DNA of 64,000 nucleotides from Miscanthus floridulus (taxonomy: Eukaryota; Streptophyta; Magnoliopsida; Poales; Poaceae). Below, piece after piece: positions 31,525-42,419 of the stretch. The notes under the pieces were generated by a model. That model was not told the DNA's origin. It saw only the letters and a program-made list of their open reading frames with translations, and did no database searches. The translations under genes were made by a program, and so were the position numbers. Location of the stretch: positions 25,840,657 to 25,904,656 of the forward strand of contig NC_089598.1 of NCBI RefSeq assembly GCF_019320115.1, written 5' to 3'. Each line of letters starts with the position of its first letter. The first letter of the stretch is position 1.

Positions 31525-32275
31525 TGAGTAAGGTAGCCTGCGAAGGCACGTACCTCATCCAGATCTGGTTCCCCGTAAGATAAATATACGAGATGTTGTA
31601 GTTATTGATATTTAGGGTATCAACTCGGGAGCAGGTCCCATGCATGTAAAATAATAAGTCGGGAGCAGATCCCAGTATTATGGAAGGCATGTAAAATTTT
31701 TCACGTCTTGCTCTTGTTAGGCTGTGTAATTGCCCCAAATAGCTGACCCCGTATGTGTAAGCACTTGTATCTCTGGCGTATGATTGTGAGGTTCATGACC
31801 ATAACCATGTGAGTCGTGTGAGTAAACAGTGCATCACATGTGAGTTCGCACTACTTAAGTATTTTGGCAACCGTTAAGAGAAGACTAGAGCAGTCGGCGC
31901 TGCACGAAAAAAGAGAATGCACACGGAACGCAAGTTAGGTGTAGTCTCGACTACAAGCTCGGACAGGAACGTAGTTTTACAGTATGGTATGACCGCGGGG
32001 AGGCACATGTATAATATCCGGAGATATATAAAAATTAGAAAAATAGTTTAGAAAAATATTAAGCTTGACTTAGCTTGATTCGTGGACGAGTTGAGGAGTC
32101 GACGAGACATAGTAGATGGATGTGGGATCGATGGCTCGCTTGTGGCTCGATGCAGTTGGACGGTTCGCTTGACGGCTCGCCCTGGCTCGATCGGCTCGCT
32201 GGCGGCTGTTGATCTCTCGGTTCGTATGCCGACAGTGCTTCCCGTAGCGTGGGCGAGTAGAACTCCTTTGTTTGC
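31525..32275. other. LARD interior, no gene
   Basis: It contains GGCACGTACCTCATCC (about 31545), matching the copy just left of the MULE, and a small duplication around TCGGGAGCAGRTCCCA (31626 and 31660). No coding similarity. Confidence 0.45.
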
Positions 32276-32280
32276 TTAGT

Positions 32281-32445
32281 TTTCTGTAGTAGTCGACTTG
32301 GACAGTACTCGGCTCCAAGAATAGTACTCGGCTCCGAGACTTGCTGTAGTAGCCGGCTCGGACAGTACTCGGCTCCAAGAATAGTACTCGGCTCCGAGAC
32401 TTGCTGTAGTAGCCGGCTCGGACAGTACTCGGCACCAAGACTTGC
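32281..32445. repeat. 60-bp tandem repeat, about 2.7 copies
   Basis: Units begin at 32284, 32344 and 32404 with TGTAGTAG and contain GACAGTACTCGGC and AAGAATAGTACTCGGC. The second unit is identical to the first after its first third. The exact 60-bp period keeps the frame, so shadow ORFs repeat too. Confidence 0.9.
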
Positions 32446-33469
32446 TTATGTAGCTGCATGATGCATGCACACGCACATGTACATGTGCACATGCATGATT
32501 AACTTACATGCCTTTGTAGACTTGTACGTGGCCTTGTGTACATGCAAGTGTATGCTGACTGGGCACGAGCCGCAGTCGGACGGCTTGCTTCCGGGTTGAC
32601 AGCAGTCTTTTCTCCGTGATTGTACTTGACATACGCATCCGCTGCAGGCCCACAGCATGCATGCGTGTTGGAGTCGGAGTCCGCCCCAGCGCAGAGGCGG
32701 AGTCAGCACTCGAAGTGGGCAGGAAGGGGTTGGTACCAGAAGTCGGAGTCGGAGTCAGCACTCGGAGTCTCGGACTCGGCCGCTTGGACGATCCGGCCGC
32801 CACGAGACGTGAGGTCATGCTGTTGAACGCCAACTCCAACTGCGGCGAATCATCTGGAGGCGTCGAGTCCCTTCGTTAGCAGCCGTTCGTGCACGGGGCT
32901 GAGTTAGACTTAGATCGACTTGATCTGCGTTGTTCGTGCGGCCGTAGATCTTCACTCGGTTCGTTGATACTGAAATTTAGTTTATGCTGAAATATTGTGA
33001 GAGAAAAATACTGTTACATGATTAAAAAGTAATTCTGAATAAGCTCAAGTAAACCGGGCGCTTGTACGTGCGCCTCGCACATGCGTGTACTGAGTATATG
33101 CAACTCACGGTAGCTTTTGCATGGCTTGCATAATTAGCTTGCACAGCTTGCATGTCTCTGTAGTCGTATGGTGATCTATGTTTGTCTGCTCCTGGACCAA
33201 TGGTGCCTTGACGAGTTCCGACTACCACGGATGCTGGCCGAGTTGCTTCGGAACATCGAGACCGATTGCAGGCTGGTTGAAGAACGCCGCCGCGGGGAAC
33301 TGAGTTGATGTCAGGCTTGTGGCCGACGAGTTGCCGACGGGGATCAACACGGGGAACCCGCCTGCCGTGGATGGCGTGGAAGATACATGTTGATCCCGCC
33401 GGAAAAAAAAATCATATTATCGAGGTTTGTCGAGTTCTCGATCGCGAAGTAGCCGAAAACCCCTACCTG
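32446..33469. other. LARD interior up to the primer site
   Basis: Direct repeats of GGAGTCGGAGTC / GAGTCAGCACTCG are at about 32670-32780. A phrase shared with hAT-like MITEs (GTGAGAGAAAAATACTGTT) occurs at about 32997-33015, probably a MITE fragment. No gene is recognised. GCTGGCGCGCCAGG (minus strand, ending at 33479) is the likely primer site. Confidence 0.45.
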
Positions 33470-33479
33470 GCGCGCCAGC

Positions 33480-34002
33480 TGTCGGTGTTTGATGACCGGC
33501 AACTCGTCACGGGGTTACCCGAGACGATGTTCGAAGGGCTTCGGCGTACTCAGAACTTGACAGTAAACGCAAAGAGACGAATGGTTTATACTGGTTCGAG
33601 CCCTCTTGTCGAGTAATAGCCTTTATGTTCAGTAGACGTGTAGCCTTTGCGTTGGATTAATTGGTATGATTGTGTGTCATGGCCTATCTACCGATCTAGG
33701 GAGCCCTGTCCTCCTTTATATAGGCCAGGAGACAAGTGTCCTTGTTACTAGGATTGCATAGTGGGGAATTCCTAGTTAGACTAGATCTTCTCCCTTCCTT
33801 GCGGCATAAGGAAGCAATTACCAAATTAGAACGACTGCATGTGTAGAAGCGACACGCTAGCTGTGTCTAGATGTCTCGATTTAAACACGTGGGACACGAA
33901 ACTACAGTCATAGTTAGGAACAGGGAGGTCAGGAGGGACGTGGAGCATCTTTGCTAGACACGTCGGGGTATAATTATATAGGGCGACCCCGTTTTCGCCA
34001 CA
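33480..34002 (-). repeat. 5' LTR of the LARD-like Gypsy element (523 bp)
   Basis: On the minus strand it starts TGTGGCGAAAACGGGG at 34002 and ends ATCAAACACCGACA at 33480, followed by the primer-like GCTGGCGCGCC. A TATA box (CTATATAAAGGAGG) is on the minus strand at 33712-33726. Its downstream half shares blocks with the Gypsy LTR at 59005-59406 (TATATAAAGGAGGACA, CCAACGCAAAGGCTA, GGCTATTACT, GTCTCTT), so the two are related. GCTGC at 34003-34007 would be one target-duplication copy. Confidence 0.75.
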
Positions 34003-37000
34003 GCTGCTCCTAATACTTGTCTTGCATCTAATAAAAACTGTTGTAATTAAACACCAATCAAAGGATGGTGATTAAATTAACAAAAAATAAATACTAAATC
34101 AAACTAAGGGTGAACCACTTGCACTACAACTAACCCTAATGCAATCAATAAACAACTAACCCTAATCCACTGATGAACAACTAACTCAGTAAAGGAAACA
34201 AAGTTAGTATACCACATTAAACATACATTTGAGGCCTACAATCAATTAAGACATAGTTTTGGCAAATAACATTAACCAACCAATTAAAGCCTACTATCCA
34301 AAAGAAAAACAACAAATGGAACTGAATCTAACCGGATAACATGAAATAGGGGAAGGAGGAGCACCTTTGTGGTAGAACCGTCTAATTTAATACCTTCAAG
34401 AGTACTTGTCTTCCATTAGACACTAAGTACCCGAGGGAGGACACTAAACTACGCAGTTCCGTCGAGCACACACCTATGGGAGAACACGAAAATCCACATT
34501 TTTCAATAGGATCATAATGGAAGAATAAAGCTTATAACATTTTAGCCAATTCTTACATCACTTTTCATGCAATGTCAGAGTATAATATTTATTGTTTATA
34601 ACAGCGGAATATAACCATGTTATCAAAGTTTTAACGGAAATAAAATTATTAAATGACAAGTTAAACATTAACATGATGATCCGTTATATACATCATAACA
34701 GATTATAAGTTTTTTCATTGTAAAACATTTTGGGATGGAAGTTTCAAATAAACTCTATTGCCTGCAACGTTAAGGAAAACCTCGCTGAGCCCACCTAGGA
34801 GGTTTCCACACATAAGTGTCAACTCCACATGTTCCTGTCACCTTCAACAGGGTAGAACAAACCCTGATTACTCAATTGTACTTCGCAAGACTTACCCATC
34901 AGGGGGAAAGAAAAGACTCCAAGGATATGCAAGGCTATCTGGCTTGTGGTTTTATTGCATCTGTAGGAAGCATTACTAAGCGTGCATCCTTATATTCAAT
35001 TTCATTAGCAGTCATCATTAGTTCATTAACTAATCATTCTATGTAAGCACCATGTGCTACTTTTAAGCAGGTGGTATGCAATCAGAACCATTTTATCATC
35101 TTTCATATTATAGTTCTTACTACGGTGCTAGATTATATACAAGTCAGTACCGGATTACCCAACGATTCACGAATCAATGTAGCCCAAGCTGGATACCCCG
35201 AAACACACGCCCCACTTGTACCCTAGGCACAAGCAGGACCAACCACCACTCTCCTGTCAAGGGGTCCAGGTCCCCTGTCCAAACTTGGACTCCAAGCCCC
35301 CACACCTGAGTCCCGGGACTCAGTGTGGTGCTTCAACCTTCACTATCCCCGCCTCCAATCAGTCGCCCTAGAAAGAGCCAGAACACATGACAAGAGAGCA
35401 ATAAGCCTTCCCTGCTCCCATAAACAAGTATGTGCTCACGATAATAAGTCTGTGACCTGACTAGAACCCAATGCAACGACCGACACGGACAGGGAAAATA
35501 GTGTAACCAAGCTATGCCCCGTTGGCCATAGGACACAACCTCTTACACCCACCAATACCCGTACCATAATCCCTGCCTGGTCTTCAATTATCATTCATAT
35601 AAATATTCCATGTGATATAATAACAACAATAATATATTTCCTATCTCTCGCGAGTGACAGGCAATCACTCGACTTCTACCGGAGTCCTGTAGCATAGCAA
35701 TCTACACAATCCTATCATACTAGTAGGACTCATAGGATAAAGATATATGTATGCAAGTGGGTTTCATTGCAACTCCTTAAACTTAATGCACAAGCATAAG
35801 ATAAAGTGTAGAATAATAGGGGTTATGCACCGGAGCTTGTCTGGGTAAGATATAACCAAAAGTTAGCATTCCTATCAGGGTGACACGATCATCAGGCATC
35901 ATCTTTTCCGCTACTTCGAGCATCTCCCTAGATCCATCGCTTGTCCCTATTATGATATTCGTGGATGCAGCGCAGAGACGTAAATGATCACTGACAATCG
36001 CAACTCTAAAATACGATTATGCTGCTAAACTAACGAGCTGGCTCTAGCGACTAACGTACAAGGCTACATATCCATGTTGTGGAACAAGTCGCCATTTTCC
36101 CACAAGTATTTTAGTCATACAAACCTAAGGTTTTTCTCTATCCATTTCATTGATTTAATATATAATCGAACTAGAGCTCATTAGCTACCTTAGCAAACTA
36201 ATTATTCTAGAGCTATGAAAATTATAGAGAGCACATAACAAAACTATGAAACTGCTATAAAATTTTCAAAGCTAGCACTATCATCATTTTATCACAAAAA
36301 TTCCTACAAGTTCATGTCTTATTAAACTATGCATTTTAAAATAATTATGGCAACCCTACAAATAATACAAAACTATATGAACAAAATACACTTACAAGTA
36401 GACCATGATTTTAGAAACTTAACAAAATTGGTTTCACAATTTTTGGTCAACTACACAAATTGATATTGAATTTACAAGTTTACCCTAGAAACTAATTTGG
36501 AAACGCTTTAGAAAAAGGAAAAGCCGGTGGCCAACGATTTTGGCCCAGCAACCTAAATGGCCCATGACGGGAAGCCTGCACATGTAGCAGGTCAGCCCAA
36601 CAAGCGGCCCACGACGGGGAGCCTACGTGCGCCCCTGCACCTTTTTCAGAAAAACCCTCAGTGTAATAGATTATCATGCGGCGTCATTGAGCACTATTAC
36701 AACAGAGACAAGCTTTGCACTAAGGACCCCGAATGTTTCTGCCCCCATAACGAGGAGGTCCCTGCTCTACCCCACGCTCGCCGGCATGGTGACCAGCGAC
36801 ATGGGTGGCTGCATTGGGCACCCCGAGATCGCTACCACAGGGGTAAGGAGCCGACCTTTGCCTACCAATAAGCGTGCACTCCTAGGTAGCGGTGGGGAGC
36901 TTAACGACGCACTACCGAGGGCTAGCCCCGACGACGGGTGGAGCCGTGCCACGGCGTGCTCGTTCCGACGACCTAAGGCTCTACTGAGGTGGTGGCGGTG

Positions 37001-39034
37001 ATGGATGAGGACCAGTTGCTCACCAGGGTTCGTGCTGCGGTGGTGGTTGAGGTAGAGGAGTGACGAGGCGACCTGGCCACATGCACCCACACCTCACGGC
37101 GACATGCCGAGCGTGACACCGGTGTGCCACCACTCCGGTGGTGGACTCCCTAGACAAAACAACATGAGCACCATGCGGAGGGGGTCAAGGCGAGTTCATG
37201 GAGAATACCAATTGGAGCTCTCTCCCCATGTATTGGGACTTACCCCCAGCCCATCTGTTGCGGCGGCTTTCAAGGCCGGTGGTGAGAAAACGCCAAATTG
37301 GTCGTCGATAACGCTTGGCCGAGGATGAGGAAGATGGAGCGCCTAATTGACTTCCTAAGCCACTCTCATGCGTGAAGACCCGGGCTGTAAACGCCTAGAG
37401 CTAGGTGGACCGGTGGGTGGCGGCGTGCGGTGCTCTGGCAGGGCTATGCCGTGGACAAGGCACATGAGCGGGTTAAAAATGGAGCGGCACGGACTCGATT
37501 AGTAGCAGCACGCACACACGCGCACAGGAGACGAGACCTATAAGATCGGCGCGACGCTGTTTGAACCGAAGTGACCGAACACAAGCGAGGCTCACCCATG
37601 GCGGCTAGCGAGTCGAAGCAAGGTGCGGACAAGGAAACATTGCCATCACCAGCAGAGCCCGGGGGCCTAGACGGTCCTACCGCGGTGGCAGTGGCTCCTA
37701 CCCACGGTAGGTAGAACGAGGGGCAGGGGTGAGCGCCACAGTCGACCAACAGCGGCCACCAAGGCACTAGCCCGGCCCTGTGCGCGGCGCAGCAGCAGGT
37801 TGCAATAGGCATGGACAGGGAGGGACAGCGCTGGGGCGATACGACAGCAGCAACGGCATGGACAGGGAGGGACAACGCTGGGGTGACACGACAGCAACAA
37901 TGGCATTGGCCAGGCAGCAGCTAGCCAGGGCTAGCCAACGTTGGCGCGTGGAACAGTTGCGGCCGGCCCCTGCGCGGCACAACCGACGCACAGCGAGGCT
38001 GAACATAGCGACACTAGGGCAAAGGGCACGGTGACCACAGCCACAGGGCCGAACGGCCGATCTAATGCTATGCACGAATTTTAAAGATCCGACCAAAACC
38101 AACCCAGCTCGGTTGAGACCAAACTAATTTGCCAAGGCTCAAGAGGGTCCTAAAGGCTATCCCAAGGAGCATCAAACGCAAATTTAGATGAACTACCGAG
38201 ATAGAGGCATGCCAAAATAGGTTTGTCAAGCCAAACGCTGATTCACGAACAGAGTGTCAAAACCTGACGGCAACGCGTTCTAACGAAGGTAGGGAAATTT
38301 TAGAGCGGACAATGTGACATCCAACACAACGTTGACCTATGCCATGCTCAAGCACTCACTTTGATGCAATCAACGATACCAAAACATGCAACTAGTGTTT
38401 AAACATTTTTTAGAAATTAAATGCCAAAATAGCATTGTCTACCACCCTTCATACTTAGAAAACATTAAGGTTTTCAGTTAGGACTAAGTAACCATTAACT
38501 CTTTTGTCGTAATTTTAATAGATCTAAACCTTGCTAACCTCAACCAACAAATACTTCATGCCGTAGTCCATACCTTACACTAACCCGTGGGAGCAAAATT
38601 TTTAAGCACCATTTAACTAATTTGCTCATTATAATTCGTCAAAAATGGTATTTTAACGATCGTTCAAGTGCTTGCCTGACTTAACGAAAAGAGCTTATCT
38701 AAACGTCAAGTTTGATTTTAGAGCTCCCAAAACCTTAGTTAACAACACCTATTTTCCAAAAGTTAAAGTTGCATTGTCATCTACCAAGTTTGTACTTCCT
38801 ACTTTATTTAAGTGTCACATACATGTTCTATAGTACTTTTGCTTAATAAAAATTGGTTTTAAACCCTAAGTGATATAACATGACTATTGAATCAACTTTC
38901 GTTTAGCATTTCTATTGATCGTTTCGAGTTATAGAAATTAATCTACACACTTTATCACAAGCATAGACACATAAATATGAGGCTCATGACATAGCTTAGC
39001 AAGTTGTTTAAGCGGTAACACCGAGGGTGTTACA
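34003..39034 (-). repeat. Old LTR-retrotransposon sequence with a TGTAACACCC-type terminus
   Basis: The right edge reads GGTGTTACA, which on the minus strand is TGTAACACCCTCGG, a common start of long Gypsy LTRs. The next bases are unrelated MULE-type sequence. To the left the DNA is AT-rich and non-coding with long stretches typical of grass Gypsy LTRs (for example 35150-35760). A GC-rich part lies inside. The left edge is hidden because the LARD LTR abuts at 34003. No gag-pol is visible. A very long LTR, a solo LTR, or an LTR plus a second insertion are all possible. Confidence 0.5.
36500..38070. other. GC-rich island inside the LTR-like stretch
   Basis: Base composition changes abruptly at about 36500 and 38070. 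It contains overlapping Pro/Ala/Arg-rich frames on both strands and local repeats (ATGGACAGGGAGGGACA at about 37811 and 37858). No protein family is recognised. It could be the leader region of a long LTR or an inserted fragment. Confidence 0.35.
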
Positions 39035-39475
39035 ACCTTGGGAAAACGTCCAAAACGTCGATCTGGCCACCCTAGAGCTGCATTTAGGGTTTAGGGTTCG
39101 TGGGAAGAGAGGGGGAGACAAAAGAACACACCAGTGGAAGGAGAGAATGGAGGAGGGAGGAAGAAGGGGGCCGCGGCGCGGCCTTATGTTGCCAGGACCT
39201 CGGCGTTGGGCCGCGCCGCGCCGAGGTATGAGGATCGGCGTTAACTAAGCCCACGGCGACCTCTGTGGGACCCTAGTGCCACAGTAAATTCTACTATAGC
39301 AGTTAGCGGTGACGTGGCAGTACCTCGGCATCAACCGACAATGCGCCGAGCCACAGACCATGGCGTCATGCTCTAACACGCCGAGCATTTGGTCTATTTC
39401 TAGAAAATGTTTCACCAGGGGGTTATTCATAAAAAAATATTTTCAAAAAGGATCAAAATGCAAAAATTTCAGGCG
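39035..39475 (-). mobile_element. MULE terminal fragment
   Basis: On the minus strand the right end reads CTGAAATTTTTGCATTTTG, then a block with AACCCCCTGGTG, then several GGCGCATTG/CGGCGTG-type repeats and a GC-rich end. This layout (AT-rich tip, then GCCGAG-type repeats) parallels the MULE arms at 28518 and 31515 but is a different family. No partner arm or target duplication is found. Confidence 0.4.
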
Positions 39476-40205
39476 CTGTTCAAGCCCATCTCCTCTCCTC
39501 TCGTCTCACTGCCTCGTCCCTTTCCCTGCGCGCTGCAGCAATTGAAAATTCAGTCCCCTCCCGTGGCGACCGAGTACTGATCGAGCCTCTGTTTTTTTTC
39601 TTCTTGTTATTGACTTGGATAATTGGATGTGCTCCTGTTGCCCTGTTGGGAGCCGCGAAAAACAATGGCCACATCGCTTGGCTACCAAAGCTTATGCAGA
39701 GTTATTCGCAAAAAAAAAAGGTTACTCAGAGTTAAATTTTGATCTCTTATTGCTTGAGAAGACATATGTATACTCCTAAGTATGTAACCCTGGTGGCCTG
39801 GTCTGTCTCGAATGCATACTTGTAAATGCCGTTTGGTGTCCATTACGGGTTTTCCCTTTAGAACGGAAACATTCTGGTACCAGCTTATGTTCTATACCGT
39901 TCCGGACTTTAATAAAGTAATAAAATTTCTCTATGAATATAGCTAAAAATAGTTATATATATGATTTATTTACATATAATTTTTTTATAATTATTTTAAA
40001 ATTGTATAAAGCTACGTGAAGTTGACATATGACTCAACAAATTTAAAAATCGCACATAAATAAGGTGTTATTTTTTTGAAGCATAAATAAGGTGTTATTT
40101 GAGTTTAAGACCCGGCGTGGACGGTCTTATGCGGGCAGGTACGATCTCCGACTCCGATGGTGGGCCAATGGCCTCGTCATCATCGCAGCTAATTGTGCTT
40201 TTCTT
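39476..40205. other. No gene seen; small direct repeat
   Basis: CT-rich then AT-rich sequence. CATAAATAAGGTGTTATTT occurs twice (about 40055 and 40082). Short frames only. Confidence 0.4.
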
Positions 40206-40212
40206 TTTAGTT

Positions 40213-40384
40213 TGAAAAAAAAAACACAATCAACTTCGATTGGTAACACGAGCCAACGGTGATAATAGTGGTTTGAGTTGACGGTGAAAACCATTGTTAT
40301 CACCTTCCGCTTTCGTCAACGATGGGCGAAAACCGGCGGTGATGACCTTTACCGACCGGCGCTGATGGGGTCTGTGCACTAGTG
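40213..40384 (-). mobile_element. CACTA-type terminal fragment (second family)
   Basis: Read on the minus strand the terminus is CACTAGTGCACAGACCCC at 40384, followed by GGCGCCGG-like and CACCGCCGG / GGTGATAA motifs in both orientations, a subterminal pattern. The bases outside are ACT. Only about 170 bp are present, with no partner end, so it is a scrap or a very short non-autonomous copy. Confidence 0.5.
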
Positions 40385-40403
40385 ACTTATGTATAACATT
40401 GTT

Positions 40404-40604
40404 CGCAGCATTTCACCCCAACTCTTACCAGAACTTGTCCCATTTTTGGCTAGCGCTCCGAGAGGTTCAACTGTTGCGAAGGCACCAACAACGTAGGTGT
40501 GCCTAGGAATGAGTGCACTTTCTCATCCTACTCGTGGTTTGGGAACTATGGTTTGAAAGAACTTCGAGGGTATTTCAATACAAGGAACTATCATCCATCA
40601 GCCT
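40404..40604 (+). pseudogene. LINE reverse-transcriptase C-terminal (zf-RVT) fragment
   Basis: The frame reads PNSYQNLSHFWLALREVQLL ... VHFLILLVVWELWFERTSRV and FQYKELSS, with two stops. The hydrophobic stretch followed by W-E-L-W-x-E-R-x-x-R-V-F is the usual ending of plant LINE zf-RVT domains. It is cut by a MITE on the right. Confidence 0.45.
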
Positions 40605-40738
40605 GATCGGTTGGGCTTATTGTCTCGTAAACGATCCTAAATTTTCAGTCAGAATAGTATTTTTCTCTCACACCAAACCAGCCAGCAGTACTTCTTCACG
40701 ATCCAGTAACAATCCAGCCCAGCCAAACGAACAGGCTG
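40599..40738. mobile_element. MITE, 140 bp
   Basis: The ends CAGCCTGATCGGTTGGGCT and (reverse) CAGCCTGTTCGTTTGGCTGG are inverted repeats. The interior has AGTATTTTTCTCTCAC, shared with other MITEs in this window (41643, 42345). No clear target duplication. Confidence 0.6.
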
Positions 40739-41080
40739 AATCTCTCTGATTAACAGAATCAAAGGCGATGCAGAAGTTTGATATACAGCTAGCTAGAGCG
40801 AGGTGCCTGCACCGTTTGTTGGGCAAGAATGGTTTTTCCTCCTTTTGGCACTCTGTCTTCTTTTGCAATAGAATTTGGCAAATTCTCGTGCCTTTTGGTT
40901 AAAATAATTTCTTTAGAAAACAATCCTAAACTGTTTGCATATTCTGGACAGATGCAACTGCGAAGTTCCTCCTGTTGGTAATGGAGAACTTGCAACCGAA
41001 TTCCAATATGATCATACTAGTTTCTTGTAAAATCCCTGTGCGATTCTACGTTCTTGTGCTACAAACTTGCGTAGTATAAG

Positions 41081-41287
41081 CTACACTAGAGCAAAATCGT
41101 CCAAATTAAATACCGTGAGGCTGAAAGTAGCAGCACGACTGAAGATGAACTTGCTGGAGCTAATCATCGCACCAACGCATCCTTTGAAATCATTGATCCT
41201 GAGCAAATCTGTTAGAGCCTTTAAGCAGGTTGCCATGAACCACAGATCTGCTCTTGAGTTGCCATGTAGTAAAGTGTACCCCCACAA
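41081..41287 (-). other. Short open frame of unknown origin
   Basis: 68 codons on the minus strand with balanced composition (WGYTLLHGNSRADLWF, CLKALTDLLRINDFKGC). I do not recognise the family. The overlapping plus-strand frame (41067-41294) is equally open, so coding is not established. It may be a gene or LINE fragment. Confidence 0.2.
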
Positions 41288-41436
41288 GCCATAGATGCGG
41301 CAACGAATAAGGCTCCGTTCGGCTAGCAGAATTTTGGTTGAAAACTGGCTGAAAAAACACGGTTCTGGCTGAATTATTAAAAAAAAAAATATTGTTCGAA
41401 CTGAAAAAAGAAACCGAACAAACCGAATACGAGGAT

Positions 41437-41918
41437 CCGGCTGAAGGTGTCCAGGAAGTGTTGTCTTGGGGCATTTGTTCTCGCTTGGGAGCTGGTCGAT
41501 CGGCCCAGCCAGCTGTTTTGAACTGAACAGTGGGTGCGTGCTAGCGTGTACTCCTGTGCGAGTGCGACTAGTTTAGTTTAGTGATCAACTGCAGTTCAGT
41601 GATTAGAAACCATAAAACAGAAGTTTTTATATATGCCTTGTGAGAGAAAAATACTGTTCCGGCTAAAAAAAAAAAAAAGAAGCCGGGTGTTGAGTTCTTC
41701 CCTTGCAACAGTCCGGTCCGGCTGAACGTGCCCGGGCAGTGTTGTCTTGGGGCATTTGTTCTCGCTTGGGAGCTGGTCGATCGGCCCAGCCAGCTGTTTT
41801 GAACTGAACAGTGGGTGCGTGCTAGCCTGTACTCCTGTGCGAGTGCGACTAGTTTAGTTTAGTGATCACCTGCAGTTCAGTGATTAGAAACCACAAAACA
41901 GAAGTTTTTATATATGCC
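41437..41918. repeat. Direct duplication, 201-bp copies at 41437-41637 and 41718-41918
   Basis: Both copies run from CCGGCTGAAGGTG / CCGGCTGAACGTG to TTTTTATATATGCC with about eight differences and no indel. The 80-bp spacer contains GTGAGAGAAAAATACTGTT and an A run, MITE-like wording. A similar MITE-like segment lies left of copy one (41325-41430). Non-coding. Confidence 0.9.
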
Positions 41919-41974
41919 CAGATAGATCTTAAAGAAAGCAGCTGTGTTGATCAAGTGAGAGTTCAGGTAAACAG

Positions 41975-42080
41975 TCTGTTCGCTTATTGGTTTCAGTCAT
42001 AACTTATCAATCAGCTAATAGTGTTTTTCTCTTACAATAAACCAACACTGGTCGGGCTTATCAGTCTAGAAACCAACTAA
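41975..42080. mobile_element. MITE-like fragment
   Basis: CTGTTCGCTTATTGGTTTC at the left and GAAACCAACTAACGAA at the right form an imperfect inverted repeat. The interior has GTGTTTTTCTCTTACAATAAACCAACACTGG, related to the MITE at 40599. Confidence 0.45.
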
Positions 42081-42287
42081 CGAAACTCCAACATCTCCTT
42101 CAATGCCATGGTCCTTCGAAGGAAGGGGGTGTTGATCAAGCGAGAGTTCAGGTAAAGCTGCTTGCATCTCCTACGTCTGGTGAGGCAAATGAGGCTCTAT
42201 TTACCAGCTGATAAATATGAGAATAATCTGACCTAATTGCAGTTGGAGGCACCGCACCACACGTCATCTCAACGACGATCTAGGGTT

Positions 42288-42419
42288 GTGTTCGGCTGGG
42301 AAACAAGCCGATTTATTCGGTTTATTTTTCTAACCGAAACAGTATTTTTCTCTCATAAAATTATAGTATAAACAGTGATTTTCCACGTAAACAGTAAATA
42401 ATTTGTACGAGCCGAACAC
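42288..42419. mobile_element. MITE, 132 bp
   Basis: The ends GTGTTCGGCT and AGCCGAACAC are perfect 10-bp inverted repeats. The interior contains CAGTATTTTTCTCTCATAAA and two AAACAGT-type repeats. Probably an hAT-like MITE. Confidence 0.65.

Larger units (their letters stand above)
26375..34002 (-). mobile_element. Gene-less Gypsy-type LTR element (LARD-like), 5' LTR and interior
   Basis: A 5' LTR (33480-34002, minus strand) is followed by a GCTGGCGCGCCAGGTAGGGG primer-like site and then by several kilobases with no gag or pol similarity on either strand. After removing the inserted Mutator-like element about 4.6 kb of GC-moderate, tandem-repeat-rich interior remains. The far LTR is not in the window; the element probably continues beyond the Sirevirus as the 81-bp piece at 17108-17188. 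A large non-coding interior with intact LTR signals fits a LARD that depends on proteins of a related Gypsy. Confidence 0.6.

Noticed and set aside
41067..41294. A named host-gene fragment
   Set aside because: Both strands are open over about 70 codons and I could not tie either translation to a known family.
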